Positions 7,132 to 14,780 of a DNA stretch of 47,487 bases are shown here, one piece after another. This stretch comes from Alphaproteobacteria bacterium (GTDB lineage Bacteria; Pseudomonadota; Alphaproteobacteria; Micropepsales; Micropepsaceae), in NCBI GenBank assembly GCA_009693985.1, contig SHWE01000013.1, positions 1 to 47,487 on the forward strand, given 5' to 3'. Below the pieces are notes generated by a model. That model worked only from the letters and a program-made list of their open reading frames with translations. It was not told the origin of the DNA and did no database searches. Positions within the stretch are counted from its first letter, which is position 1. Each line of letters opens with the position of its first letter. The position numbers were made by a program, and so were the translations under genes.

Positions 7132-8454
7132 ATGCCGATGATGACGCGACGCACGAATTTGGCCGGAATGATGGGTTTGGCGGGGGCCGCCGCGATGCCG
7201 CGAGCCCTCGGCGCAGCGGAGGCCCCGATCCCGCAGCAAGGCATCGGCAGCAAGATCCGCCACATCTCCTACAGCGATGTCGGCGGGCGGCTCGATACCG
7301 TGCAGATCATGCCCTACCGCAATTTCCTCTATGTCGGGCACATGTTCGGCGACGGCGTGACGACGCTCGATGCCTCCGACCCGCGCAATCTGAAGGCGGT
7401 GAATTATTTCGTCACCGCGCCCAACACGCGCACGCATCACATGCAGGTCGCCGACGACATGATGCTGCTGGCCAACGGCGCCAACATCGTGCGGATGCAA
7501 TCCTACAATTCGCTGCGCGGCTATTTCGAGAACACGCTGGCCGATTCCTTGAGCAACCGTCAGCCCTTCCGCTCCGGGCTCGGCATCTACGATCTCAAGA
7601 CCAACCCGGCCCAACCGCGCGAGATCGCCTTCCTCGACATGCCCGGCATCGGCGTCAACCGTCTGTGGTGGGCGGGCGGACGCTACGCCTATGTGTCGGC
7701 GCATCTGGACGGCTACACCGACCACATCCTCGTCATCGTCGATATCCAGAATCCGTTGAAGCCCGAGATGGTTTCGAAATGGGCGCTGCCCGGCATGAAC
7801 CGCGCCGCCGGCGAGACGCCGACCAATCCGGCCGGCAAACGCTATGCGCTGCATCACATGATCGTCGCGGGAAATCGCGGCTATTCGGCCTGGCGCGACG
7901 GCGGCTTCACCATCCACGACGTGTCCGACGTGCGCAATCTCAAGCTGCTGTCGCACATCAACTGGTCGCCGCCCTTCCCCGGCGGCACGCACACGCCGCT
8001 GCCGCTGCCGGGCCGCAAGCTCGCCATCGTCGCCGACGAATCCAACGCCGATTATTGCGCCAAGGGGCTGTTCTATACGTTCGTGGTCGACATCCGCGCG
8101 GAAGACAATCCGGTGCCCATCGCCACCTTCCCGACGCCGAAGGAGCGCGACTATTGCAAGATGGGCAATTTCGGGCCGCACAATCTGCACGAAAACCGTC
8201 CCGGCAGCTTCGTGTCCGAGGAGACCATCTTCGCCACCTATCACAATGCGGGCGTGCGCGTGTACGACATCCGCGATCAGTTCGCGCCCAAGGAGATCGC
8301 CTATTGGATCCCGCCGGCGCCGGTCAAATTGATCGATCCGCGTCCCAACATGGCGCGGTCCGCGATGACCTGCGATTGCTACGTGACGCCGAACGGGCTG
8401 ATGTATGTCAGCGACTGGAACGCCGGCCTGCACGTGTTGCAATACCAGGGGTGA
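7132..8454 (+). CDS. Exported LVIVD-repeat beta-propeller protein
   Basis: A 440-residue protein with an N-terminal export signal: MMTRR, then a hydrophobic Ala/Gly/Met segment, with cleavage near GAAEA. The RR start may indicate a twin-arginine substrate, though the consensus is weak. The body carries repeated segments of the LVIVD type (for example HILVIVDIQNPLKP, FTIHDVSDVRNLKLLSHI, GVRVYDIRDQFAPKEIAYW), which fold as blades of a beta-propeller. Several His/Cys residues (HTPLPLPG, DYCAKG, CDCYV) could bind metal. The reading frame extends upstream to 6856, but the export signal fixes the start at ATG 7132 (or 7138). Function is unknown; propellers of this kind often sit at the cell surface. 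Confidence 0.8.
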   Translation: MPMMTRRTNLAGMMGLAGAAAMPRALGAAEAPIPQQGIGSKIRHISYSDVGGRLDTVQIMPYRNFLYVGHMFGDGVTTLDASDPRNLKAVNYFVTAPNTRTHHMQVADDMMLLANGANIVRMQSYNSLRGYFENTLADSLSNRQPFRSGLGIYDLKTNPAQPREIAFLDMPGIGVNRLWWAGGRYAYVSAHLDGYTDHILVIVDIQNPLKPEMVSKWALPGMNRAAGETPTNPAGKRYALHHMIVAGNRGYSAWRDGGFTIHDVSDVRNLKLLSHINWSPPFPGGTHTPLPLPGRKLAIVADESNADYCAKGLFYTFVVDIRAEDNPVPIATFPTPKERDYCKMGNFGPHNLHENRPGSFVSEETIFATYHNAGVRVYDIRDQFAPKEIAYWIPPAPVKLIDPRPNMARSAMTCDCYVTPNGLMYVSDWNAGLHVLQYQG

Positions 8455-8464
8455 GCGTGCGGTC

Positions 8465-8929
8465 TCAGCCGGGGTGAAATTTCTTCGCGGCCGTCACGCC
8501 CAAGAGGATGAAGATCGCCAGCAGCGCCACCTGCGCGATGACAAAGGGTGGCTCGGATTGCGTCGGCGCCAGCGCCTGGAAGAACGGAATTTTCTGGAAG
8601 GTCTGCACCACGCCGACGAAGGCGTTGAGATAGAGCGCAGCCGTGGCGCTCAGCACATAGAGCAGACGCCAGCGCCGCGCCAAGTGGAAGACGTAGAGTC
8701 CCGGGATCGCTATCGCCATCAGCGCCAACGAGATGATTCCGAACAGTCGCGGCGGATCGAATCCCGGCGGCGGCAGAGGAAATCCCGTCGCGCTGGTCAA
8801 GACCGTGGTGAGCAGAAACAGCGCGGTCTAAGCGCCGGGCTTGCGCGCTTGGACCATGCCGAACATGGCGATGAAGCCGGTGACGATCCCAACTAGGCTC
8901 AACGCGACATGGATGGTCAGGAGCGACAT
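8465..8929 (-). pseudogene. Four-helix membrane protein interrupted by an in-frame amber codon
   Basis: Reading from ATG at 8929, the protein runs MSLLTIHVALSLVGIVTGF and on to QARKPGA, then meets TAG (complement of 8828-8830). It continues in the same frame with TALFLLTTVLTSATGF and further hydrophobic segments to the stop at 8465. Joined, the product is 154 residues with four membrane helices, a plausible single protein. A Trp codon TGG changed to TAG would explain the break, since a Trp fits before TALFL. The downstream 111-residue part could only start at a TTG (8800). Either the gene is dead or the base is a sequence error. Function unknown. Confidence 0.7.
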
Positions 8930-8944
8930 CGTTCCGCCCTCACC

Positions 8945-9625
8945 TCACTTGTAGAATTCCAGCTTCGCTTCGCGGAACCACACCGTGTTCGCGGGCGCGA
9001 CCGAGATCGGTCCGTTGATGCCGAAGACCGCGATCTGGAACTTGTCGCCGGCCTTCACCGCATCGCCGAGCACCACGCGATTGGGCATGTTGAAGCCCTG
9101 AATGGTGGCCGGAGACGGAACGCCGGCGGCGCGCGGCATCTGGCCGTTGACCCAGACTTCGGCGTAATCGTCGACCAGCACGCGCAGCACCACTTTGGCG
9201 CCGGCGGTGTCGAAGTCGCCGATCTTGGCCGGGATGGTCAGACCGGTGCGAAACCAGATGAAGGCGACATGGCCGCCGCTGCGGCGCGCCGCGAGGTCTT
9301 CGGGCTTGATCGTGGGCCAATTGGCGTCGCTGAAGCCGGCTTCACCGGCGTGCGGCTGGATGTCGGTCGCCGTGGTGTAGCCGGGCAGCGCCGCATCGAT
9401 GGGCTTGGCGGCGACGATCTTGGCTTCCATCGTCTTCCAGGCCGCGGCGAGGGCGGACGAGCCCTGCCCCGTCATCAGGTCGACGACATAGGTCGGCGGC
9501 AGCGAGGGCGGCTGGACGGGCGGCGGCGGAGCCGGCACCGGCGCCTGGGCCATCGCGATGGATGCATGGAAAAGTACCGCGCCCGCAATCGCGGCGCAGG
9601 CAATCAGTCTATCCAGATGTTTCAT
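8945..9625 (-). CDS. Secreted jelly-roll-like (carbohydrate-binding-like) protein
   Basis: A 226-residue exported protein. A Sec signal peptide (MKHLDRLIACAAIAGAVLFHASIAMA) is followed by a Pro-rich spacer (PVPAPPPPVQPPSLPP). The rest is a beta-rich domain with DDYAEVWVNGQMPRA, GFNMPNRVVLG and FQIAVFGINGP. These blocks resemble the galactose-binding-like domain that accompanies some SMP-30/gluconolactonase-type enzymes, here without a catalytic domain. That link is from memory and not searched. It lies 15 bases upstream (in transcription order) of the amber-broken membrane gene, so the two may form one transcript. Confidence 0.65.
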   Translation of the reverse strand: MKHLDRLIACAAIAGAVLFHASIAMAQAPVPAPPPPVQPPSLPPTYVVDLMTGQGSSALAAAWKTMEAKIVAAKPIDAALPGYTTATDIQPHAGEAGFSDANWPTIKPEDLAARRSGGHVAFIWFRTGLTIPAKIGDFDTAGAKVVLRVLVDDYAEVWVNGQMPRAAGVPSPATIQGFNMPNRVVLGDAVKAGDKFQIAVFGINGPISVAPANTVWFREAKLEFYK

Positions 9626-9670
9626 GGCGTCCTCCCTAGCCTAAGCCAGGGAGCCTATCACTGCCTGCGC

Positions 9671-10417
9671 CTAGAGCACAGTCAGCATGCCCGCGACCAG
9701 GGGATGGCGCACGATGTCCGCTTCGCCGAGCCGGATTACCGCGATGCCCTCGACCTTTTCGAGCCGCGCGGCGATATCGCTGTTGCCCGACAGGCCGCTG
9801 AGCAGATCGGTCTGGTCGGGGTCGCCCGTCAGCACCATGGTCGAGCGCCAGCCGAGCCGCGTCAGCAGCATTTTGAGCTGGCTATAGGTGCAGTTCTGCG
9901 CCTCGTCGATGACGATGAAGCAATCATTGAGCGTGCGGCCCCTCATATAGGCGACGGGCGCGATCTCGATGGTGCCCTCGGCCAGCAGCGCCTTCAGCCG
10001 CTTGGTGCCGAGACGCTCGGTCAGCGCGTCGTAGAGCGGGCGCAAATACGGCGCCAGCTTCTCGCCGACATCGCCGGGCAGGAACCCGAGGCTCTCCCCC
10101 GCTTCGACCGCCGGGCGCGACAGCACGATGCGGCTGACCCGGCCGCCATCCAGCGCATCCACCGCCTTGGCGACGGCGAGATAGGTCTTGCCGGTGCCCG
10201 CCGGGCCGAGCGCCAGAACCACCGAGCGCTCCTCGACGGCGCGGATCATCTCTTCCTGCGTCGGGCTCATGGCCCGGACGTTCTTCACATATTTGCGGTC
10301 GCGGATATCGTTTTCGAGCGGATGCCAGCCCGAAGCGGGCGGAAACAAGCGATGGACGGATGCGGTTTCATCATGACTGCGGTCCCGGGTTCGGTTACGC
10401 CCGGAACGCTTTGTCAT
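9671..10417 (-). CDS. phoH: PhoH-family ATPase
   Basis: A 248-residue P-loop ATPase of the PhoH family. Walker A is GPAGTGKT (residues 71-78) and Walker B is CFIVIDEAQN (about 166-175). The sensor-like TGDPDQTD follows. The N-terminus is basic and poorly conserved. PhoH proteins are linked to RNA metabolism and stress, and the name comes from the phosphate-regulated E. coli gene. The usual alphaproteobacterial phoH neighbours (miaB upstream, ybeY downstream) are absent, so this is more likely a second, stand-alone PhoH than the one of the ybeY operon. Confidence 0.88.
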   Translation of the reverse strand: MTKRSGRNRTRDRSHDETASVHRLFPPASGWHPLENDIRDRKYVKNVRAMSPTQEEMIRAVEERSVVLALGPAGTGKTYLAVAKAVDALDGGRVSRIVLSRPAVEAGESLGFLPGDVGEKLAPYLRPLYDALTERLGTKRLKALLAEGTIEIAPVAYMRGRTLNDCFIVIDEAQNCTYSQLKMLLTRLGWRSTMVLTGDPDQTDLLSGLSGNSDIAARLEKVEGIAVIRLGEADIVRHPLVAGMLTVL

Positions 10418-10569
10418 GGATCCCCTCGTAGACTCGAAGTTATTCGCACCACTAAGCGTAATCGCTTTGCGCGAATCCGTCCCACACCATCGGTGAGCGC
10501 GAAAGAATTTTCTGCCTTCCTTCTGTGCAAGCCGCGATGTCTTATGTTGTTCACATTGGAGAGAAGCGA

Positions 10570-11100
10570 ATGCCCATCTATGCGCTGGACGATTGGCGTC
10601 CCGAATTGCCGGCCAAAGGCGAATATTGGCTGGCGCCCAACGCGATGCTGATCGGGCGGGTCCGGCTGATGGCCGGCGCCAGCGTGTGGTTCGGCAGCGT
10701 GGTCCGGGCCGACAATGATTGGATCACCATCGGCAAGCGCACCAACATTCAGGACCTCGCGGTGCTGCATACCGATCCGGGCATTCCGCTGACGCTGGGC
10801 GCCGATGTGTCGGTCGGGCACGGCGCCGTCATCCACGGCGCGACCGTCGGCGACAACAGCATCATCGGCATGGGGGCGACTCTGTTGAACCGCTGCCGCA
10901 TCGGCAAGAATTCCATCGTCGGCGCCAACGCGCTGATCCCCGAGGGCAAGGAGTTTCCCGATTATTCGCTGATCGTCGGCGTGCCGGGAAAAGCGATCCG
11001 CACGCTCAGCGAAAGCGACGTGCCGATGCTGACCATGAACGCGCGAATCTATTTCGAGCGCTGGCAGCGCTACGCCGTGGAGATGAAGGAGGTGGGTTAG
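10570..11100 (+). CDS. Gamma-class carbonic anhydrase family protein
   Basis: A 176-residue left-handed beta-helix protein built of hexapeptide repeats, of the gamma carbonic anhydrase/YrdA/PaaY group. The three metal-binding histidines are seen at H67 (AVLHTD), H84 (SVGHGA) and H89 (AVIHGATVG). The protein is short, without the acidic loop of the Cam prototype, so carbonic anhydrase activity is not assured. The start at ATG 10570 (MPIYALDDW) fits the family; an upstream in-frame start at 10525 adds an unrelated N-terminus. It is divergent from phoH and convergent with the GYF-domain gene. Confidence 0.88.
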   Translation: MPIYALDDWRPELPAKGEYWLAPNAMLIGRVRLMAGASVWFGSVVRADNDWITIGKRTNIQDLAVLHTDPGIPLTLGADVSVGHGAVIHGATVGDNSIIGMGATLLNRCRIGKNSIVGANALIPEGKEFPDYSLIVGVPGKAIRTLSESDVPMLTMNARIYFERWQRYAVEMKEVG

Positions 11101-11101
11101 G

Positions 11102-11660
11102 CTAGGACGCCTTCTTCCAGACGCGGCGGATGCGCACGTCCACTTCGGGACCGAAATTGAACCACGCGGCCTTGCCGCGCGACGCGTCGATCACGAAAAG
11201 CGAATCGAGCTTGCCCAATTCCTGCACCAAGCGGTTGCGCACCGCGTTGACCGATTGGTCGGTCGCCAGGATCCAGATGTTCGGCATCAGCGCGTAGGCC
11301 GGTCCCAGCGAGGCGATGGCGTCTTCCAGATTGCCGGTGGACCGCGATTTGCGATCGACCACGATGGCAAAATGGGCAGTGCCCCCCTTCGGCGATTTCC
11401 GTCTTGGCCGGGGCCACAGACGCCACGGCGACGGCTTCGGCCTGGGGCTGCACGGCGACGGCTTCCGGCTCAGCTGCGCCGGGCGCGAAGATTTCGGCGA
11501 ATTCGGGTTCGTCGCGCGCTTCGTGCCAATCTTCCGTGCCCTCGCGGGCGATCAGCGAATGGGGCGCCAGCCGTCCCTCGGTGGCGAATTCGCGCAGCCG
11601 CTCGGATGTGAACGGCCCATAGACCTTGCCCCCGACATTCATGCTCCAGGCGCCGATCAT
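11102..11660 (-). pseudogene. GYF_2-domain protein, frameshifted in a G6 run
   Basis: The N-terminal part reads MIGAWSMNVGGKVYGPF and continues as a GYF_2-type domain (about 50 residues, ending at EDWHEARDEPEF), then an Ala/Val/Glu linker. At the six-G run (complement of 11382-11387) the frame breaks. Removing one G joins KTEIAEGG to TAHFAIVVDRKSRSTGN and gives a coherent C-terminal domain to the stop at 11102, about 185 residues in total. GYF_2 domains are thought to bind peptides. The C-terminal domain (NIWILATDQSVNAVRNRL, FVIDASRGKAAWFNFGPEVD) is unknown. The break is in a homopolymer, so a sequencing error is likely; phase variation is possible but unproven. Confidence 0.7.
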
Positions 11661-11773
11661 GAGCGCAACGTCTCCCGCGGAAATTCCCGTCAACCTAACT
11701 GGAAAATGGTTACCAGCTTCTTGCCGCATTCGACGGGATTGCAGGCATTGGCGGCCATTTTCCGCATAAAAGA

Positions 11774-11812
11774 ACGCTCCCGGGCAGAACCCGGGAGCGT
11801 CTTTGGTCGTAA
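11774..11812 (-). terminator. Strong hairpin downstream of the glycine-zipper gene
   Basis: An 11-bp perfect stem, ACGCTCCCGGG (11774-11784) with CCCGGGAGCGT (11790-11800), closes on a CAGAA loop. On the minus strand the stem is followed by TTCTTTTATG, so it works as a rho-independent terminator for the gene ending at 11829. The plus-strand flank (CTTT) is weaker. Confidence 0.75.
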
Positions 11813-11828
11813 CGCGGTTAAAGCGATA

Positions 11829-12548
11829 CTAGCCGACGATCGTCCAGGTGCCGTCGGGCTGCTGACAGGCGCGTCTCGAAGCGGTCTGGGGATTGTTGTT
11901 GATCTACACCCGCTGCGTATAGGTGGCGCAGCGGAAGCCATCCGGATCGTCGTAATAATCGCCGACGACGAAATCGCCGCGATGGTTGTTGCGCGGATTG
12001 CGCCACTGATAGGTGGCGTTGCGGCGGCCCGAATTGAAGCCGTCGGAGTAGGTCTTGTAGGCGTAGCTGCGGTCGTCGCAGTCGAGATTGCGCGTGAGGG
12101 CCGCACCCGTCGCGCCGCCGCTGCCGTTACCGATGGCATTGCCGAGCAGGCCGCCGACAATGATGCCGGCCGGATCAGCCGTTTGGCGGCATTCGCGGTA
12201 GTACACATCGTCATCGCGGGTGTAGGTGCGCGCGTAGCGGGCGCGCCAACGGTTGTCGCGATCGAGGTCGCGGCCCGGTCCGGCTCCCCGGCCCGGAGGC
12301 GGGCCTGCCGAAACATAGCGATCGTCGAAGCGGCGCCGTGCGCGCGAATCATCGAAGCCCCGGCGATAACCATCGCGATAGGCTTGCTCCATCCGCTCCT
12401 CGAAGCGGCCGCCTGGACCGCCACGGTCAAATTGGCTGTCGTTGTACGGATTGTTGTCGTAGCGATTGGGTTGCGCCGCACTGGGCCCGATTGCGAGCGT
12501 GCCCAACAGCGCCGCCGCGGTTGCGGCGACAAGATATTTCTTCGTCAT
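11829..12548 (-). pseudogene. Exported Arg/Tyr-rich glycine-zipper protein with an early amber codon
   Basis: An exported protein with a Sec signal peptide (MTKKYLVAATAAALLGTLAIG, cleavage near PSAAQP). A charged Arg/Asp/Tyr-rich region follows (EQAYRDGYRRGFDDSRARRR), then a glycine-zipper segment (GGLLGNAIGNGSGGATG) like that of 17-kDa surface-antigen proteins. The first stop is TAG at 11904-11906, after CATYTQRV, giving 214 residues. The same frame then reads INNNPQTASRRACQQPDGTWTIVG to a second TAG at 11829. That tail, with its Cys and QPDGTW, looks like the natural C-terminus. A Tyr codon changed to TAG would account for it. The product may still be exported without the last 25 residues. 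Confidence 0.65.
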
Positions 12549-12667
12549 GTGTTTTCTCCTGATCGAAATCCGCTGGTAGGGGCCCGCTCCCTATCCGGTA
12601 TTTGCCCCATGCGCGTAGGCTGCACGAGGCAAACTGAACCGGAACTGAAGAGAGAACGGCCAAGCTA

Positions 12668-12687
12668 TGGCAAGCGTTCCCTTGCCA
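12668..12687. promoter_or_regulatory. Perfect inverted repeat upstream of the glycine-zipper gene
   Basis: TGGCAAG (12668-12674) and CTTGCCA (12681-12687) form a perfect seven-base inverted repeat around CGTTCC, about 120 bases upstream of the start at 12548. It could be an operator for a dimeric regulator. There is no supporting second copy. Confidence 0.25.
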
Positions 12688-12750
12688 CTCAAATTTGGCT
12701 AATAAATTTTTACGGCAGGGAACCCTACAGAAAGTGCTTAGAAAACAGAA

Positions 12751-12777
12751 AGAGGCCACCTGAGGCGGCCTCTTTTG
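12751..12777. terminator. Bidirectional terminator hairpin
   Basis: AGAGGCC (12751-12757) pairs with GGCCTCT (12767-12773). T-rich flanks occur on both sides: TTTT on the plus strand and TTTCTGTTTTC on the minus strand. It lies just past the stop of the minus-strand gene ending at 12788, for which it is the likely terminator. Confidence 0.7.
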
Positions 12778-12787
12778 CTTAACGGGA

Positions 12788-13237
12788 CTATCGCGCGGCG
12801 ATCTGTTCTTTATTTTTCGTGATCTCGCCGCCGGAATTCGGATAGCGGATCGTGAGCTTGCTCGGAACCCGAATGTTCATTTCCTTATGGCCCGCGTCCG
12901 CAACATCGGCGGACATATGATAGCTGCCGGCCGGGAGCTTCATCAGGACCCAAGGGCCCGAACAATGCACGTCGACCGTATGGCCGTTGCCCGACACGGT
13001 TACCTTCGTGCCACCAAGCATCTGGCCGAACTTGCCGACAAATTCGAGCTTGAGCGGATAGGCGCTCCATTTCGGATCGGTGCGGGCTTCCAGGCCGACG
13101 CCGGTGCAGACGGTTTCAATGCCGGCCACAATCATGGGCTCGTCATGGACCTGGCTGCTGTCGGCGTGAGCCAGAGCGATGCCGCCGCCGATGACGGACG
13201 AAAAGAGAAGGGCCGAGGCGAGGTGCGCAAATCTCAT
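12788..13237 (-). CDS. Small exported protein with a transthyretin-like fold
   Basis: A 149-residue exported protein. The signal peptide MRFAHLASALLFSSVIGGGIALAHA is followed by a beta-rich domain: ETVCTGVGLEARTD, LKLEFVGKFGQMLGGTKVTV, VHCSGPWVLMKLPAGSYHM. The stretch V-x-C-S-G-P-W-V, then the PAGSY turn, resembles the carboxypeptidase-regulatory/transthyretin-like sandwich seen in other small periplasmic proteins. Two cysteines could form a disulfide. The frame is open to 13339, but the signal peptide sets the start at ATG 13237, preceded by AAGAAGGA. Function unknown. Confidence 0.65.
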   Translation of the reverse strand: MRFAHLASALLFSSVIGGGIALAHADSSQVHDEPMIVAGIETVCTGVGLEARTDPKWSAYPLKLEFVGKFGQMLGGTKVTVSGNGHTVDVHCSGPWVLMKLPAGSYHMSADVADAGHKEMNIRVPSKLTIRYPNSGGEITKNKEQIAAR

Positions 13238-13348
13238 AGGAAAAATCCTTCTTTTTGGGCCCCCGCCCGGATGCACGGATGTGCCTTCACCGCAAAGGAA
13301 AACTCCGGGAAACGCTATGGGTTCCCTGCTCTCCGACATGCCGACATC

Positions 13349-13376
13349 TTGAGTTTTGCGACGGTTACGCTATGGT
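13349..13376 (+). promoter_or_regulatory. Candidate promoter of the cold-shock gene
   Basis: TTGAGT (13349-13354) and TATGGT (13371-13376) are 16 bases apart, a fair match to sigma-70 boxes. This would give a 5' leader of about 150 bases for the cold-shock gene. Long leaders are typical of cspA-type mRNAs. Only the boxes are seen; the leader structure was not computed. Confidence 0.3.
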
Positions 13377-13536
13377 TTCAGGCGCGACGGCGTCCGTTCG
13401 ATGAAGCGCGCTTGTTTTGCCTGACCCGCCTGAGTAAGCGCGCCTGGACGAGACAGCCTAACTTCCGAAGTCGATGGTCCCGAAGCACCGCTAAGGCATA
13501 TCGCCCGCGGAAAGATTGCTTTGCAGAGGAGCAACC

Positions 13537-13740
13537 ATGGCAATCGGAACGGTCAAGTTTTTCAACACGGCTAAGGGTTACGGCTTTATTTCGCCTGAAG
13601 GCGGCGGCAAGGACGTGTTCGTCCATGCCGCCGCGGTGGAAGCAGCCGGCATGCGCACGCTGAGCGAAGGCCAGAAGGTGGCTTTCGACATTCAGCCGGA
13701 CGCGCGCGGCGCCAAGGCAGTGAACTTGCGCGCTGCCTAG
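13537..13740 (+). CDS. Cold-shock protein (CspA family)
   Basis: A 67-residue single cold-shock domain that binds single-stranded nucleic acid. Both RNA-binding motifs are present: RNP1 KGYGFI and RNP2 VFVHAAA. The length and the start MAIGTVKFFN match CspA-family proteins of Alphaproteobacteria. The ATG at 13537 has AGAGGAG upstream; the frame is open to 13516 but without family similarity. It is followed by its own terminator and so is monocistronic. Confidence 0.93.
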   Translation: MAIGTVKFFNTAKGYGFISPEGGGKDVFVHAAAVEAAGMRTLSEGQKVAFDIQPDARGAKAVNLRAA

Positions 13741-13761
13741 GGCTCGAAATTTCGACTTCAA

Positions 13762-13798
13762 GGGGCGGCGCGGGGAAACCTTCGCCGCCCTTCTTCTT
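13762..13798 (+). terminator. Rho-independent terminator after the cold-shock gene
   Basis: GGGCGGCG (13763-13770) pairs with CGCCGCCC (13783-13790) and is followed by TTCTTCTT. The C-interrupted T-tract is still a good terminator. It starts 22 bases after the csp stop. Confidence 0.7.
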
Positions 13799-13809
13799 GG
13801 GGGGGTACG

Positions 13810-14430
13810 ATGCTTATTCTTCACAACATGCAGATATCGGGCAATTGCTACAAAGTGCGGCTTGCCGCGCGCCAATTGGGGATTGCGCTTCAATTGAAAG
13901 AATATGGACTTGGCAGCGGACTCACCCGCACCCCGGAGTTCCTCGCCAAGAATCCGATTGGACGGGTGCCGTTGCTCGAATTGGAGGACGGACGCTGCCT
14001 CGCGGAATCGGGCGCCATCCTCTTCTATCTCGCCGAAGGCTCGGCGCTAGTGCCGAAAGATTCGTGGACCCGCGCAAAAATGCTCGAATGGATGTTTTTC
14101 GAGCAATATGAGCACGAGCCCTATGTCGCGGTGGCGCGCCGCTGGCTCGCCTTCGAACCGAAGGAGGCGCTAGAGGCGCTGGAGGCGAAGCGCCATCTGG
14201 TTCCCGAATGGCACGCCAAAGGGAACGTGGCGCTTACGGTAATGGAGAAGCATCTTGCGAAAAACGATTGGTTCGCGGGGGCGTATTCGATCGCCGACAT
14301 CGCGCTTTACGGCTACACGCATTCGGCGGCGGAAGGCGGTTTCGAACTTTCGCGCTATCCGGCCGTAAGCTACTGGTTGAAACGCGTGGCGGCTCAGCCC
14401 AATCATATTCCCTTGAGCGAACGCTGGTGA
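13810..14430 (+). CDS. Glutathione S-transferase family protein
   Basis: A 206-residue cytosolic GST-fold protein. The thioredoxin-like N-terminal domain (about residues 1-78) has the cis-proline segment IGRVPLLEL and the glutathione-binding ESGAILFYLAEG. The helical C-terminal domain contains the N-capping-box-like SIADIALYGYTH. GSTs conjugate or isomerise substrates with glutathione, but class and substrate cannot be read from the sequence. The N-terminal NCYKVRLAA fits bacterial uncharacterised GSTs. The following cutA gene starts five bases after the stop, so they are probably coupled. Confidence 0.88.
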   Translation: MLILHNMQISGNCYKVRLAARQLGIALQLKEYGLGSGLTRTPEFLAKNPIGRVPLLELEDGRCLAESGAILFYLAEGSALVPKDSWTRAKMLEWMFFEQYEHEPYVAVARRWLAFEPKEALEALEAKRHLVPEWHAKGNVALTVMEKHLAKNDWFAGAYSIADIALYGYTHSAAEGGFELSRYPAVSYWLKRVAAQPNHIPLSERW

Positions 14431-14435
14431 GCGCG

Positions 14436-14780
14436 ATGATCGAGACGACCAAGGAATTCTGCTTCATCTATGCGACGTTCCCGAATAAGGAGGCGGCGCT
14501 TGCCTGCGCCCGCCTGCTGATCGACAAGAAATTGGCGGCGTGCGTGAACATCAATGCGCCGATGACGAGCGTCTATGTCTGGGAAGGCAAGCGCGAGGAA
14601 GTGGAGGAGGTTTCCGCGCTTATCAAGACGCGGCGTGTGCTTGTGGAGGCCACCATCAAAGCGGCGCGGGACATCCACGAATATTCGGTGCCGTGCTTCG
14701 TCGTGCTGCCGTTGGAGGCAGGCACGCCGGATTATTTCGCCTGGGTGCGCAACGCCACTGAACAGCCAATATCGATTTAG
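14436..14780 (+). CDS. cutA: CutA1 divalent-ion tolerance protein
   Basis: A 114-residue trimeric PII-like protein. The family marks are present: [12 protein letters not shown] at the N-terminus, LAACVNI, the YVWEGKREE strand, and the H-x-Y-x-V-P motif ([13 protein letters not shown]). CutA1 was linked to copper tolerance in E. coli, but its real role is unclear. The ATG at 14436 is chosen because the longer frame to 14208 is the shadow of the GST gene. It converges with trpS, overlapping by four bases at the stops. Confidence 0.92.
   Translation: MIETTKEFCFIYATFPNKEAALACARLLIDKKLAACVNINAPMTSVYVWEGKREEVEEVSALIKTRRVLVEATIKAARDIHEYSVPCFVVLPLEAGTPDYFAWVRNATEQPISI

Noticed and set aside
8828-11906. 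Recoding of TAG as a sense codon
   Set aside because: TAG ends several intact genes in the window (cytochrome, TauD-like, secF, carbonic anhydrase, AI-2E transporter), so a general amber reassignment is excluded.
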